In this document: positions 1 to 8,318 of the stretch, piece after piece
How positions within the stretch are numbered: position 1 is the stretch's first letter
Layout of the letters: each line of letters opens with the position of its first letter
Notes under the pieces: generated by a model
Told to the model about the DNA's origin: nothing
The model's database searches: none
What the model saw: only the letters and a program-made list of their open reading frames with translations
Origin: Mycobacterium sp. JS623
GTDB lineage: Bacteria; Actinomycetota; Actinomycetes; Mycobacteriales; Mycobacteriaceae
Reading direction: 5' to 3'
DNA: 64,000 nucleotides
Assembly: GCF_000328565.1 (NCBI RefSeq)
Contig: NC_019966.1
Span: 3,162,001-3,226,000 of the forward strand
Translations under genes and position numbers: made by a program

Positions 1-442
1 TTCCAGGGGCGCCTATAGAGACGTGCCGGCCCTCGAGGTCTGAAAGCTGTTTCGCTGCAGCGGATTCGCGCACGATCACCTGCAGATAGTTCTCGTATAC
101 CCGGGCCACCGCCAGCGGTGCGGTGCCGACGTGGCTGGCGGCGCGGTCCCGCTCGGCAACGTCGCCCAGCGAAAGCCCCATGTCGACATCCCCTGTGCGG
201 AGCAGCGCGATGTTGTCGACACTGCCCTCTGTCGAGACCACGTCGACGGTAATGCCCGGGTAGCGGGCCTGGACGCGGTCGGCGAGAATCTGGGCGAACG
301 CCAGATAGAGTCCACCCCGTTGTCCTGCGGCGAGCCGCACGCGTCCGCTGGGGTCGCCTCGGATGCTGCATGCGGCGACCAACGCCGCTGTCGCGGCGAT
401 GAATGTGCGACGACTCAACTCCCCAGACCGGTTGTACCTCAT
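1..442 (-). CDS. TAXI-family solute-binding lipoprotein (partial, 3' end outside window)
   Basis: The first 147 codons are visible and the gene leaves the window at base 1. The N-terminus has a twin-arginine-like SRRTFIA stretch followed by a lipobox LVAAC (Cys about residue 21), so an exported, lipid-anchored protein is expected. The mature part has the TAXI-type pattern: GGLYLAFAQILADRV, then TEGSVDNIALLRTGDVDMGLS. TAXI proteins are periplasmic or extracytoplasmic binders of small acids, usually serving TRAP transporters; no TRAP membrane subunits are visible here. The ATG overlaps the stop of the upstream histidine kinase (ATGA), so the two are translationally coupled. That coupling suggests, by inference, that the lipoprotein works with the sensor kinase or with the MHS permease of the same operon. 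Confidence 0.8.
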   Translation of the reverse strand, partial: MRYNRSGELSRRTFIAATAALVAACSIRGDPSGRVRLAAGQRGGLYLAFAQILADRVQARYPGITVDVVSTEGSVDNIALLRTGDVDMGLSLGDVAERDRAASHVGTAPLAVARVYENYLQVIVRESAAAKQLSDLEGRHVSIGAPG

Positions 443-1818
443 GCTGATTCACCTGCCGCTGGAAGCCGGTAACGGACCAGAACGCCACCCTCTGGAGCCT
501 TTTCCACCGAGATCGTCCCACCGTGTCCCGCGGTGATCTCGGCGGCGATCGCCAGTCCGAGGCCGGTCCCGCCGCCGTCGTTTTCGGCTCGCCAGAAGCG
601 GGTAGCAGCCCGCGCAAGGTCCTCGTCGGGCAGTCCGCAGCCGTCGTCGCTCACGATCAACTCGACGGCATCGCCGGCATGTGCAGTTGACACGGTGACC
701 GTGGCGCCCGATCCGGCGTAGCGCAGCGCGTTCTCCAGCGCAACATCAAGCAACTGCTCCACATCATGGCGAGCCAGTTGCACAACCGGCCCAGGATGAT
801 TCGAACGGTTGTCCAGTAGCTGGTCTTCACTGTCGAGAATCGGCTGCCAGTACGCCACGCGTTCGGCGATCACATCCGCGAGGTCGGCCGACCCTGCTGC
901 CGTGGTGGCTAGACCGACTTTGCGGCTGCCGCTTACCTGCTCAGCGCGGGCCAGGCGCAACAGCTGTTCCAGCAGGTTTTCAAAACGGTCCAGCTCCGCG
1001 GACAGCGCGCTGTACGTCGGCCACCCGTCCTCGATCAGGTAGTTTTCGAGGGTGTCGGCGCGCAGACGAACCGCCGCGAGGGGATTGCGCAACTGGTGCG
1101 ACGCGTCGGCAATCAGCCGCCGTTGACGGTCCAGCGACGCCCACACCACCTGTGCCATCGTGTTGAACGCCGCGGTGAAGTGACGCAGTTCAGGTGGCCC
1201 CGCCACATCTGCGGGCGGCCCGGCGATCCCTTCGGTCATCTCGGCGACGGCGCGCTCCAGCCCGTCCAGTGGGCGCAGCACCCACCGGGTAAGTGAGCGT
1301 CCGACCACCACGGCCAGCACGAGCAAGACCAGACAGCCGGCTGCCACCCAGAGCCAGCCGACCGCGACGTTGCGCGCTGCCACCTTCGGGTCGACCGCCA
1401 ACACGACGGCGCCGACAAGTTCCCCATCGCGTCGCAGGCCCGCGGTGGCCAGAAGCCGGTCTCTGTCCCAGGGAAGAACGGGATCCCACTGCGACGCAGG
1501 CGCGTCGACGAGAGCGTGGGTTGTCGCTGTCGAGACGCCAGGGTCGGAGACGTCAAGTCCGCGTGATGCCAGGGTGTGCCCATCGGAGTCGACGATGAGC
1601 AGACCTTCCCCGTACACCTCGGAGTAGCGGTCGACCAGGCGCTGCAACGGCGTATCTGGACTGGCGGCCGCGTCGGCCAGCGCGGCGAGCTGGCGGTCGC
1701 GTTCGGCGGCGAGGGCCGCGGTGCGGCGATCCGCCAGACTCAGTGTCAGAGGTACGGCCAGTGCCGCCACCGCCGCAAGCAACAGCACGACGAGGATGGC
1801 GCGAACCCGCAGGCCCAT
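439..1818 (-). CDS. Sensor histidine kinase
   Basis: 459 aa. Membrane segments at about residues 5-28 and 152-174 enclose an extracytoplasmic sensing region of about 120 residues; a HAMP-like linker follows. The phosphoacceptor H-box is ADASHQLRNPLAAVRL with His about 241, then an N-box (NALRYAG) and G-boxes (DDGCGLPDED and GGGTGLGLAI). It should autophosphorylate and pass phosphate to the response regulator encoded one base upstream. The architecture resembles TctE-type kinases of carboxylate-responsive systems, which fits the co-transcribed MHS permease and TAXI binder, but the ligand is not visible in the sequence. The gene overlaps the following TAXI gene by 4 bases. Confidence 0.93.
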   Translation of the reverse strand: MGLRVRAILVVLLLAAVAALAVPLTLSLADRRTAALAAERDRQLAALADAAASPDTPLQRLVDRYSEVYGEGLLIVDSDGHTLASRGLDVSDPGVSTATTHALVDAPASQWDPVLPWDRDRLLATAGLRRDGELVGAVVLAVDPKVAARNVAVGWLWVAAGCLVLLVLAVVVGRSLTRWVLRPLDGLERAVAEMTEGIAGPPADVAGPPELRHFTAAFNTMAQVVWASLDRQRRLIADASHQLRNPLAAVRLRADTLENYLIEDGWPTYSALSAELDRFENLLEQLLRLARAEQVSGSRKVGLATTAAGSADLADVIAERVAYWQPILDSEDQLLDNRSNHPGPVVQLARHDVEQLLDVALENALRYAGSGATVTVSTAHAGDAVELIVSDDGCGLPDEDLARAATRFWRAENDGGGTGLGLAIAAEITAGHGGTISVEKAPEGGVLVRYRLPAAGESA

Positions 1819-1819
1819 G

Positions 1820-2485
1820 TCAGGCGTCCAGCCGAAAACCGAACCCGCGCACCGTCTGCAGCGGAAGCCCCGTCAGCTTTGCCCTGATCTGCCCAATGAA
1901 GAAGTCCAATGACCGCGACCGGCCAACCACCGCGGTGCCCCACACTTCGAGCATCAACTCCTCGCGACTCACCGCCTCCCCTTGGCGGGCGGCCAGTGTG
2001 ACAAGAATCTGGTACTCGGTCTTGGTCAGCGGTTGCCGGGTTCCGTCAACCGTCACCTCATGGCGCTCGCGGTCGATGGTGACGGGACCGGCAACCACCG
2101 GACCCGGTGAGACCGAGGCGTCGCCCCCGACGCGGCGCATGCGTCGCATGACGGCCTCAATCCGGGCCAGCAGCACGGCTTTACGGACGGGCTTGACGAG
2201 GTAGTCGTCGGCCCCGGCGCGTAGCCCGAGCACCACCGCGCCGTCGCTGTCTCGGGCGGTCATGATGATCACCGGTACCGCCGACGCCCGCCGCAGCGTA
2301 CGCAGCACATCCAGGCCGTCCATATCGGGCAGTCCCAAATCCAGCAACACCAGATCGCAACCCTTGACCCGATGCAGGGCATCGGAGCCACGCACGGTGT
2401 GGATGACCGACGCGCCGGCGTGGCCGAGAAGTTCGGCCAGCGCCGACGCGACCCCCTCGTCATCCTCGACAAGCAGCACCTGCAT
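1820..2485 (-). CDS. OmpR/PhoB-family response regulator
   Basis: 221 aa. The receiver domain (residues 1-115) has acidic residues EDD at 7-9, the phosphoacceptor Asp about 49 in LVLLDLGLPDMDG, a conserved Thr in IIMTARD and Lys in DYLVKP. A winged-helix DNA-binding domain follows (LTKTEYQILVTLA, then SLDFFIGQIRAKL and TVRGFGFRL). The start chosen is the ATG at 2485, beginning MQVLLVEDD; the open frame runs further upstream to 2611 but that part overlaps the permease gene and lacks receiver homology. One base separates its stop from the kinase start, so the pair is a classic two-component operon. Confidence 0.94.
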   Translation of the reverse strand: MQVLLVEDDEGVASALAELLGHAGASVIHTVRGSDALHRVKGCDLVLLDLGLPDMDGLDVLRTLRRASAVPVIIMTARDSDGAVVLGLRAGADDYLVKPVRKAVLLARIEAVMRRMRRVGGDASVSPGPVVAGPVTIDRERHEVTVDGTRQPLTKTEYQILVTLAARQGEAVSREELMLEVWGTAVVGRSRSLDFFIGQIRAKLTGLPLQTVRGFGFRLDA

Positions 2486-2495
2486 GGCGCTGATG

Positions 2496-3872
2496 CTAAG
2501 CAGGGTCGGCCACAACCTCATCGACTTTGGCCTGTTCTCGTGTCCGGGGATCGAGCTCACGGGTTTCGCGCTCCAACTGCGAGCGCCGCGACGATTCGCC
2601 CATGAAGACATAGACCAACAGCGAGATCAGCGCAGCGCCGGCGACGTAGAAGAAGAACCAGCTTTCGTGACCGATGTTCTTCAAGCCCAACGCGACGTAC
2701 TCCGTGCTGCCACCGAAGATCGCGACCGTGAGGGCATAGGGCACGCCGACGCCCAGCGCGCGGATCCGGGCGGGGAACAACTCCGCCTTCACCACGGCAT
2801 TGATCGACGTATAGCCCGACACGATGAACAGGCCGATCATCATCAGCCCGAACGCGGGCAGCGCGGAGCGCGCGTGCGATACGGCGGTGAGCAGCGGGAC
2901 GGTGCACAGCGTCGCGCCGACCCCGAACGCGATCAGCAGCGGTCGCCGGCCGATCCGGTCCGACAATGCGCCGAACGCCGGCTGAATGCACACAAAGATC
3001 AGTAGCGCGACGAAGTTGATCCACGTCACCTGCTCTTTCGGCAAGCCGGCCGTGTTGATCATGAACTTCTGCATGTACGTCGTGAACGTGTAGAACGCGA
3101 TGGTGCCGCCAAGCGTAAGACCGACGACGGTCAGGCACTCCCGCGGATAGCAGAGCAACAGCTTCAGGCTGCCGCGTTCGCCGTCCGCGGCGCTCTCCCG
3201 GACGGCGAGTTTGTAGTTCTCCGACTCGTCCATCGTGCGCCGTAGCCACATCACGGTCACCGCGGCCGCCGCTCCGATGACGAACGCGATCCGCCAACCC
3301 CAGCCGTGCATCTGCGCCGAGGTGAGGAACTGCTGCAAGATGATCTGCACACCCAGCGCCAGAAGCTGGCCGCTCGTCAGCGTCACGTATTGGAATGAGG
3401 AGTAATAGCCGCGACGGTGCGGGGTGGCGACTTCGCTCAAATACGTTGCAGAGGTGCCGTATTCGCCTCCCAGCGACAGCCCTTGCAGCAGCCGGAGTTC
3501 GACCAGCAGGATCGGCGCCAGGGCGCCGATCTGGGCGTACCCCGGCAGGACGGCGATCCCGAGAGAACCGATGCCCATCAGCGTCACCGAAAGCGTCAAC
3601 GCCGCGCGGCGGCCGAATCGGTCGGCGTATCTACCGAACATCCAGCCGCCGAGCGGCCGGACGAGGAAGCCGACCGCGAAAATGCCTGCGGTGTTCAACA
3701 GTTGCGCGGTCTGATTTCCCGACGGGAAGAACACGCTCGCGAAGTAGATGCTGAACGCCGCGTAGGCATACCAGTCATACCACTCGATCAAATTGCCGAG
3801 TGAACCCCGAATCACGTTGCCGGCCACCGACCTGGTCGGCGCTTCACCGGTGTGACGCTGTTCTGTCTGCAT
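2496..3872 (-). CDS. MHS-family (metabolite:H+ symporter) major facilitator permease
   Basis: 458 aa from ATG 3872; the frame stays open to 3944 but the extra codons look like leader. Features of the metabolite:H+ symporter branch are GNLIEWYDWYAYAAFS in the first helix, RYADRFGRRAAL in the helix 2-3 loop, and GGEYGTSATYLSE in helix 5; twelve helices are expected. This branch carries alpha-ketoglutarate, citrate, proline/betaine or shikimate; the substrate cannot be read from sequence. It is first in a four-gene minus-strand operon with a response regulator, kinase and TAXI lipoprotein (10-base gap to the regulator), suggesting ligand-induced uptake of a small carboxylate. Confidence 0.88.
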   Translation of the reverse strand: MQTEQRHTGEAPTRSVAGNVIRGSLGNLIEWYDWYAYAAFSIYFASVFFPSGNQTAQLLNTAGIFAVGFLVRPLGGWMFGRYADRFGRRAALTLSVTLMGIGSLGIAVLPGYAQIGALAPILLVELRLLQGLSLGGEYGTSATYLSEVATPHRRGYYSSFQYVTLTSGQLLALGVQIILQQFLTSAQMHGWGWRIAFVIGAAAAVTVMWLRRTMDESENYKLAVRESAADGERGSLKLLLCYPRECLTVVGLTLGGTIAFYTFTTYMQKFMINTAGLPKEQVTWINFVALLIFVCIQPAFGALSDRIGRRPLLIAFGVGATLCTVPLLTAVSHARSALPAFGLMMIGLFIVSGYTSINAVVKAELFPARIRALGVGVPYALTVAIFGGSTEYVALGLKNIGHESWFFFYVAGAALISLLVYVFMGESSRRSQLERETRELDPRTREQAKVDEVVADPA

Positions 3873-4378
3873 GATTCTCCATCCCCTTTGTTGGCCTGCA
3901 GTGCTGCTGATCTTGTGGGTGCGGTCACAGCCAGGAAAGCCCAACCGTCCCTATCACGACGATTCCTTGCACAATCCACATATTTGCGTCCCAGCGCCGG
4001 GTACGTGCGAGGCCGTTGGGCCCTGATGTGGACCTGACGGGGGCGGTTTTCGCTCGAAGAGTTGTTCTACCGCGCGTACAGCTGGCCGGCGACGACCGCG
4101 ACTCCGACCGGTCAGGTCGGCTCAGCGGTGCAGCCGGTCGCCGAGGGGCCGAATCGCTTTATCCACCAGGCATCTCGACAAGGTCTCTACCCGCCGTCAT
4201 CGCTGTGCTTCCTCGCGCAATCCTCAGATTCGCGTCTAGCCGACCGGCGACACCCCGGAATCGGCTCACGATATCTGTGAATCATGCAAGGAAACGTCAG
4301 GATTCGAACCGCTTCTATTCCGTGCGCCGTGGCGCCCATGCATCATGGCTTCAACCACGGTAAGAGGGGGTCATCAAG
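3873..4378. other. Intergenic region without recognisable gene
   Basis: About 500 bases between the divergent permease operon and thioesterase gene. Short open frames occur on the plus strand (for example 4016-4363) but none reads as a known family, and codon use is not typical of neighbouring genes. The promoters of both flanking units must lie here. A purine-rich AGAGGGGG ribosome-binding site sits just before the thioesterase ATG at 4379. Confidence 0.5.
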
Positions 4379-5452
4379 ATGCAGGCGACACATGCAGGAC
4401 ACGACCGATGGATCGACTTGACAGAGCTAACCGCGCAGCACTGTCAGCAGAAAGCTTTCTGCCACAAGATAATCCATCGCTTTCACGTCGAATCCGTTGA
4501 CGTCGGCGACGTCGGCTTCGTCGATGGCGGCACGCTGCTGGAGTGGATCGACACCGCCGCCTACGCCACCGCCGCGCAGTGGTGTGCCGGTCACTGCGTT
4601 GCCGCGTCCGTGGGCAACCTGCACCTCGAACGGCCCATCGGCCTCGGCGAACTCGTCGAACTGCATGCCGACCTCGTCTATACGGGGCGAAGCAGCATGC
4701 ACATCCTCGTTACCATCTGCTCCGGTGACCCCAGCCTCGCCAAAGCAGGTCAAACTGCGCAGTGCTCAATCGTTTTCGTGGCCGTCGATACCGGCGGTAA
4801 CCCCGTCGAAGTCCCTCGGTGGACGCCGGTCACGATGCTTGACCTCCAACGACACCGGCAGGCGCGCGCGCGGGTACGGATGCGCCGACGCATCGAAGGC
4901 GCCATGGATGCCATGAGCTATACCGACGGGAGCACCGCCCCCCGCACCACGCTGCGCTTCCGCGCTGCTGCTGCCGACGTCGACAGCGACGGCAACGTCC
5001 GCGGCGGCCGAGTCATGCGCTGGATCGACGAAGCGGCCTACGCGTGCGGAGTCGGTTGGACCGGCAGCGAAGTCATCACGTCCTACATCGCCGGGATCCG
5101 GTTCCACCAACCCGTTTTCGTCGGCGACGCCATCGAAGCCGGCGCACGAATCATTCACACCGGGCCGCGTAGCGTCCACGCCAGCATCCATGTCACCAAC
5201 GCCGACACGGTCGGCGGCCGATCCTGCGTTGTGGCACATGGAGTGGTCGTTGTTGTTGCCGTCGGCGATCACGGTGGAGCGCGGCTCGTCCAGAAGTGGG
5301 AACCCGCCTCCGACCAAGACACCCGACTCGATCAGCACGCCCTCTTCCTAATCGAACTACGGCAGTACATCGAACCCTTCACAACCGCAGCCATTTTCGC
5401 CACCGACGCAGAATCGGCCGGCTCTGGCGATTGCACGGACAAGATTGGTTAG
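4379..5452 (+). CDS. Tandem-hotdog acyl-CoA thioesterase-like protein
   Basis: 357 aa. Two copies of an ACOT-type hotdog domain can be aligned by eye. The first is about residues 25-140, with GGTLLEWIDTAAYATAAQW and SVGNLHLERPIGLGELVELHADLVYTGRSSMH. The second is about 185-310, with GGRVMRWIDEAAYACGVGW and SYIAGIRFHQPVFVGDAIEAGARIIHTGPRSVH. Such proteins hydrolyse acyl-CoA to free acid and CoA. The Asp in the WID motif of each domain is the conserved catalytic-site candidate. An AGAGGGGG Shine-Dalgarno precedes the ATG. The C-terminal 50 residues are unassigned. It is followed 8 bases later by a DUF4188 gene, so the two are probably co-transcribed. Substrate chain length cannot be inferred. 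Confidence 0.82.
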   Translation: MQATHAGHDRWIDLTELTAQHCQQKAFCHKIIHRFHVESVDVGDVGFVDGGTLLEWIDTAAYATAAQWCAGHCVAASVGNLHLERPIGLGELVELHADLVYTGRSSMHILVTICSGDPSLAKAGQTAQCSIVFVAVDTGGNPVEVPRWTPVTMLDLQRHRQARARVRMRRRIEGAMDAMSYTDGSTAPRTTLRFRAAAADVDSDGNVRGGRVMRWIDEAAYACGVGWTGSEVITSYIAGIRFHQPVFVGDAIEAGARIIHTGPRSVHASIHVTNADTVGGRSCVVAHGVVVVVAVGDHGGARLVQKWEPASDQDTRLDQHALFLIELRQYIEPFTTAAIFATDAESAGSGDCTDKIG

Positions 5453-5460
5453 GAGGACCA

Positions 5461-5967
5461 ATGACCGTAGAACGGCAGACAGTTGACCTAAGCGGGTTTC
5501 CGGACCTTGTTGTGGTTTACCTGGGGATGCGCGCTCGGAGTCTGCGTGGGCTGGTCCGCATGCTCGGGCTCGGACCAGAGATCCAGAAGTCCTGGAAACA
5601 GCAACCCGACGGCCTACTATTACACGACGATCTGATCTGGTCGCTGGTCCCGCCCCACCTCGGGATGCGCCAATACTGGCGCGACCTAGACAGCCTGGAA
5701 CGGTGGACCCGCTCGGAGCCACACAGGCTCTGGTGGCAGCAGTTCATCAAAGACTCTGGCGGAACCGGCTTCTGGCACGAAGCCTATTTTGCCCGGGGTG
5801 GCATTGATGCGATCTACGACGACATGGACCGTCCGACCGGCATCGCCCGCTTTGCACCCGTGATCGCGGCAGGCGGTAAAAAGTCCTCGACGCGCTCGAG
5901 AGCTGGTCATGGCAAGCAATCTACGGTCGAAACCGTTATTACCGAGTGCCAGAACTACCCGGGCTAA
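5461..5967 (+). CDS. DUF4188-family protein (monooxygenase-like, function unknown)
   Basis: 168 aa. The pattern VVVYLGMRARSLRGL, then LLHDDLIWSL, QYWRDLDSLERWTRS and GFWHEAYFARGGIDAIYDDM is that of DUF4188, a family of small alpha+beta proteins (about 150 aa) related to antibiotic-biosynthesis monooxygenase folds and found beside detoxification genes in Bacillus and actinomycetes. The last 25 residues are low-complexity and unlike the family. The start is ATG 5461 behind GGAGGACC. It sits 8 bases after the double-hotdog thioesterase gene. Enzymatic activity is unproven for the family as far as I know. Confidence 0.75.
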   Translation: MTVERQTVDLSGFPDLVVVYLGMRARSLRGLVRMLGLGPEIQKSWKQQPDGLLLHDDLIWSLVPPHLGMRQYWRDLDSLERWTRSEPHRLWWQQFIKDSGGTGFWHEAYFARGGIDAIYDDMDRPTGIARFAPVIAAGGKKSSTRSRAGHGKQSTVETVITECQNYPG

Positions 5968-6049
5968 CCCTTTTGAGTGTGTGGAGCGGGCACGCCTCGG
6001 GAGGGTGTAGGGCTCACACGGGCCGCGGCGGGCGCTATGACGGCGAACT

Positions 6050-6405
6050 TCACGGGACCGGACGACCATTGCTGCGTCGGATTTCTTCCCAGCATTGAAT
6101 CCGTGTCTTCCCGGTCTGCTGCATGCACGTGCGTATCGCAGACTCGTCCTCGGTCGGCAGTGGTGTCTCGCTCGCCTGGGTTGTCACCGTGGGACTGGGG
6201 ATGTCGCCTTGTTGCAATGACCACCGGTGGTTCCGCTTGGCTGCAGGATGGAGCAGTACGCGGTGGTGCCATCGGCAGTCGTTGCCGTGCTGCCTGCGGG
6301 AGTGCAGTTGGCGCCGATGACGACGGTCGGTGGCGGCACTGGCTCCGGCGGTGGGGGCAACGTCGCGCGCCTGGATCTGGACGGGACCAGGGTCGATTTC
6401 CTCAT
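6050..6405 (-). pseudogene. Frameshifted mycobacterial small Cys-containing protein
   Basis: Two frames must be joined to give one recognisable mycobacterial protein. The upstream frame reads [20 protein letters not shown], then [17 protein letters not shown], and then goes out of phase. The other minus frame continues [16 protein letters not shown] and ends [20 protein letters not shown] up to the stop at 6050. The break lies in the GC-rich ACCACCGGTGGT palindrome at about 6221-6232 and is consistent with loss of one base. No signal peptide is seen before the first ATG at 6405, and an in-frame stop lies just upstream, so the 5' part may also be missing. Sequencing error cannot be excluded. 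Confidence 0.55.
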
Positions 6406-6529
6406 CGGTGCGATGTGGCCGCAGCGTGCGTCGGGAGTCTAGGGAAGTATGTGGGAACGCGGGTAGCAGGTAGTGCCGAAGCGAATTATCGCGACTGAGC
6501 ACGCACCCGGCTGGGTATACGTCTGCGTC

Positions 6530-7363
6530 ATGGTGGGGATGGGCGATGTACTCGAATGGACAAAGCGCCAGGTTTCGTCGCGGGTGCCGAAGGCTGATCT
6601 GGACCAGCGGGACGCGGACTACATCCGCGAGCAGCTACCCGGCCTCTGGCTGCTGGCGTCGCTGTATTTCCGCGCCGAGGTCCGCGGCCTTGACCGGATC
6701 CCGCGCGAGGGACCGGTGTTGCTGGTCGGCAATCACAGCGGCGGCAACCTTCCGCCCGACACGTTCGTCTTCACGCTGGCGTTCTGCTCGTACTTCGGTG
6801 TTGAGCGTCCGTTCTACCAACTCGCGCACAATCTGGTCGTATCGATGCCAGGACTGGGCTCGCTGCGCAAGTTCGGCACCGTCGCCGCCAATCATGACAA
6901 CGCCATGCTGGCACTGGAATCCGGCGCTGCATTGCTGGTGTACCCGGGCGGCGACTACGAGGTGTTCCGGCCATCGTGGAAACGCCACGAGGTCGACTTC
7001 GGTGGTCGTAAGGGTTACGTGAAACTCGCGCGAGAGGCCGGTGTGCCGATAGTGCCCGTCGCCTCCATCGGCGGCCAGGAAGCGGCCCTCTTCCTCGACC
7101 GCGGGCAGTGGCTCGCCAAGCTGCTGATGGTCGACAAACTGGCGCGCCTGAAGAGCGTCCCCATTCTGTTGGCTCCACCGTGGGGTCTTGTCGTCAGTGA
7201 CATGGTGCCGCGGTTACCGCTGCCGACGAAGATCGCCATCGAGGTGCAGGACCCGATTGAGGTCGATGGCGACGACGAGGTCGTGCACAAGCAGGTCCTT
7301 GAGAGTCTTCAGGCCGGCGTCGACCGGCTCGCTGATGAACGTCGATTCCCGGTGATCGGCTGA
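6530..7363 (+). CDS. PlsC-like phospholipid/glycerol acyltransferase
   Basis: 277 aa from ATG 6530; alternatives are GTG 6473 and ATG 6539, neither with a clear ribosome-binding site. The acyltransferase block is [19 protein letters not shown], the mycobacterial variant in which the His is followed by SGG and a later Asp, then [19 protein letters not shown] and [12 protein letters not shown]. These proteins transfer acyl groups to lysophospholipid or related acceptors at the membrane. The C-terminal half ends with [17 protein letters not shown], usual in this subgroup. A 10-codon mini-ORF links its stop to the next gene by single-base TGATG overlaps, suggesting co-translation with the SRPBCC gene. 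Confidence 0.85.
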   Translation: MVGMGDVLEWTKRQVSSRVPKADLDQRDADYIREQLPGLWLLASLYFRAEVRGLDRIPREGPVLLVGNHSGGNLPPDTFVFTLAFCSYFGVERPFYQLAHNLVVSMPGLGSLRKFGTVAANHDNAMLALESGAALLVYPGGDYEVFRPSWKRHEVDFGGRKGYVKLAREAGVPIVPVASIGGQEAALFLDRGQWLAKLLMVDKLARLKSVPILLAPPWGLVVSDMVPRLPLPTKIAIEVQDPIEVDGDDEVVHKQVLESLQAGVDRLADERRFPVIG

Positions 7364-7395
7364 TGAGCGCTTGCGCGAAGAAGCGAGGTGCTTGA
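7363..7395 (+). other. Linker mini-ORF (10 codons) bridging two genes
   Basis: ATG at 7363 shares its A with the TGA stop of the acyltransferase gene. The frame reads [10 protein letters not shown] and ends in TGA at 7393-7395, whose A starts the ATG of the SRPBCC gene. Its first 19 bases closely match the linker ORF before ftsR at 40656. The peptide itself may have no role; ribosome hand-over is the likelier effect. Confidence 0.45.
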
Positions 7396-7862
7396 TGAGG
7401 GTCCAACGGCACTGCGTCATCGACGCCGACCCCGACACCGTGTGGAAGGTGGTCAGCGACCCGGACTGCTATCCGGAGTTCATGGCCAGCCTCGAGCGCT
7501 GGGAGCGCGTCACCGACGGTCCGGCCGGCAAGGGCGGGCGGTACACCGTGCACTGGAAGATCGGCTCGGTGCCGATCGGTGGGCTGGTCGAGGTTTCGGA
7601 GTTCGACCCGGCCCACGACCTGGCGTGGATCGGAGTCTCAGGCGTCTCGCTGCGCGGCCGGTTCCGGATCCGCGACACGGGCGACGGTCGCACTAAGGTC
7701 GTCTTCCGGCTGGCTTACGAATCTGCGGGCAACCTGCTCGGGATCATCGCCGATCGCGTGGCGGCACGTCAGGTCGGGCGCAACATGACCCAGACGCTGA
7801 AGAATCTGAAAAGGCTTGTTGAACCTCAGCCCGGAGGAGTGCCCGCGCCGGGGGCGCCCTGA
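7395..7862 (+). CDS. SRPBCC (START/polyketide cyclase-like) family protein
   Basis: 155 aa. Typical SRPBCC opening, RHCVIDADPDTVWKVVSDPDCYPEF, followed by beta strands GRYTVHWKIGSVPIGGLVEV and a C-terminal helix GRNMTQTLKNLKRLVE. The fold makes a hydrophobic ligand cavity; the ligand is unknown. The start is ATG 7395 because homology begins there and it overlaps the stop of the preceding mini-ORF; the frame is open back to TTG 7371. The last 37 bases overlap the convergent secreted-protein gene at 7826, where the encoded PGGVPAPGAP tail is low-complexity. Confidence 0.82.
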   Translation: MRVQRHCVIDADPDTVWKVVSDPDCYPEFMASLERWERVTDGPAGKGGRYTVHWKIGSVPIGGLVEVSEFDPAHDLAWIGVSGVSLRGRFRIRDTGDGRTKVVFRLAYESAGNLLGIIADRVAARQVGRNMTQTLKNLKRLVEPQPGGVPAPGAP

Positions 7863-8239
7863 ATCGGCACGACGGGCGTCGGGGTCACCGTGGTGACGCC
7901 GTTGGAGCCGACGGTCGGCCCACCGGACGGACCCATGGCCGCCAGCTCGTCGGCCGCCTTCTGGCTGCAGTCGAGCATCAACAGCATCCGGTGGCCCGCG
8001 GTGATCTTCTGCTCATTCACCAGGCACTGCGCCTGCGGGAGCACGCTGCCGAACGAACCGCCGAAATACGCCTTCACGCCCTGGCTTTTCAGGATCATCA
8101 ACGCCTTCTGGTACGGCTCGCCGACCACGTTCATCGAGCTCGGGTCCGGTGCGGGCTGCGAGAGAGCGACACCAGCGCCGATCAGAGCAACCGAGCCTGC
8201 GGCGACGAGGCCACCGCTGAGCGCAACGAGCTTCTTCAC
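7826..8239 (-). CDS. Small secreted mycobacterial protein
   Basis: 137 aa with an N-terminal signal peptide (MKKLVALSGGLVAAGSVALIG, cleavage probably after the ALS-Q region). The mature part has VVGEPYQKALMILKSQGVKAYFGG and QAQCLVNEQK, then MLLMLDCSQKAADELAAM. The phrase resembles PASTA-like or DUF732-neighbour secreted proteins of mycobacteria with two Cys that could form a disulfide. The tail is Pro/Gly/Thr-rich. Function unknown. It converges on the SRPBCC gene with a 37-base overlap. Its own promoter lies in 8240-8318, shared with nothing divergent. Confidence 0.75.
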   Translation of the reverse strand: MKKLVALSGGLVAAGSVALIGAGVALSQPAPDPSSMNVVGEPYQKALMILKSQGVKAYFGGSFGSVLPQAQCLVNEQKITAGHRMLLMLDCSQKAADELAAMGPSGGPTVGSNGVTTVTPTPVVPIQGAPGAGTPPG

Positions 8240-8318
8240 GTGATCTCTCCCTAAGTCGGTGCGGTGCGAACATATCGCAGCCGTGACAATTGTGAAACCG
8301 GTGACGGGTCGCTCAGCG

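Noticed and set aside
4016..4363. 115-codon plus-strand frame in the gene-free gap
   Set aside because: No recognisable family, poor start context and atypical composition.
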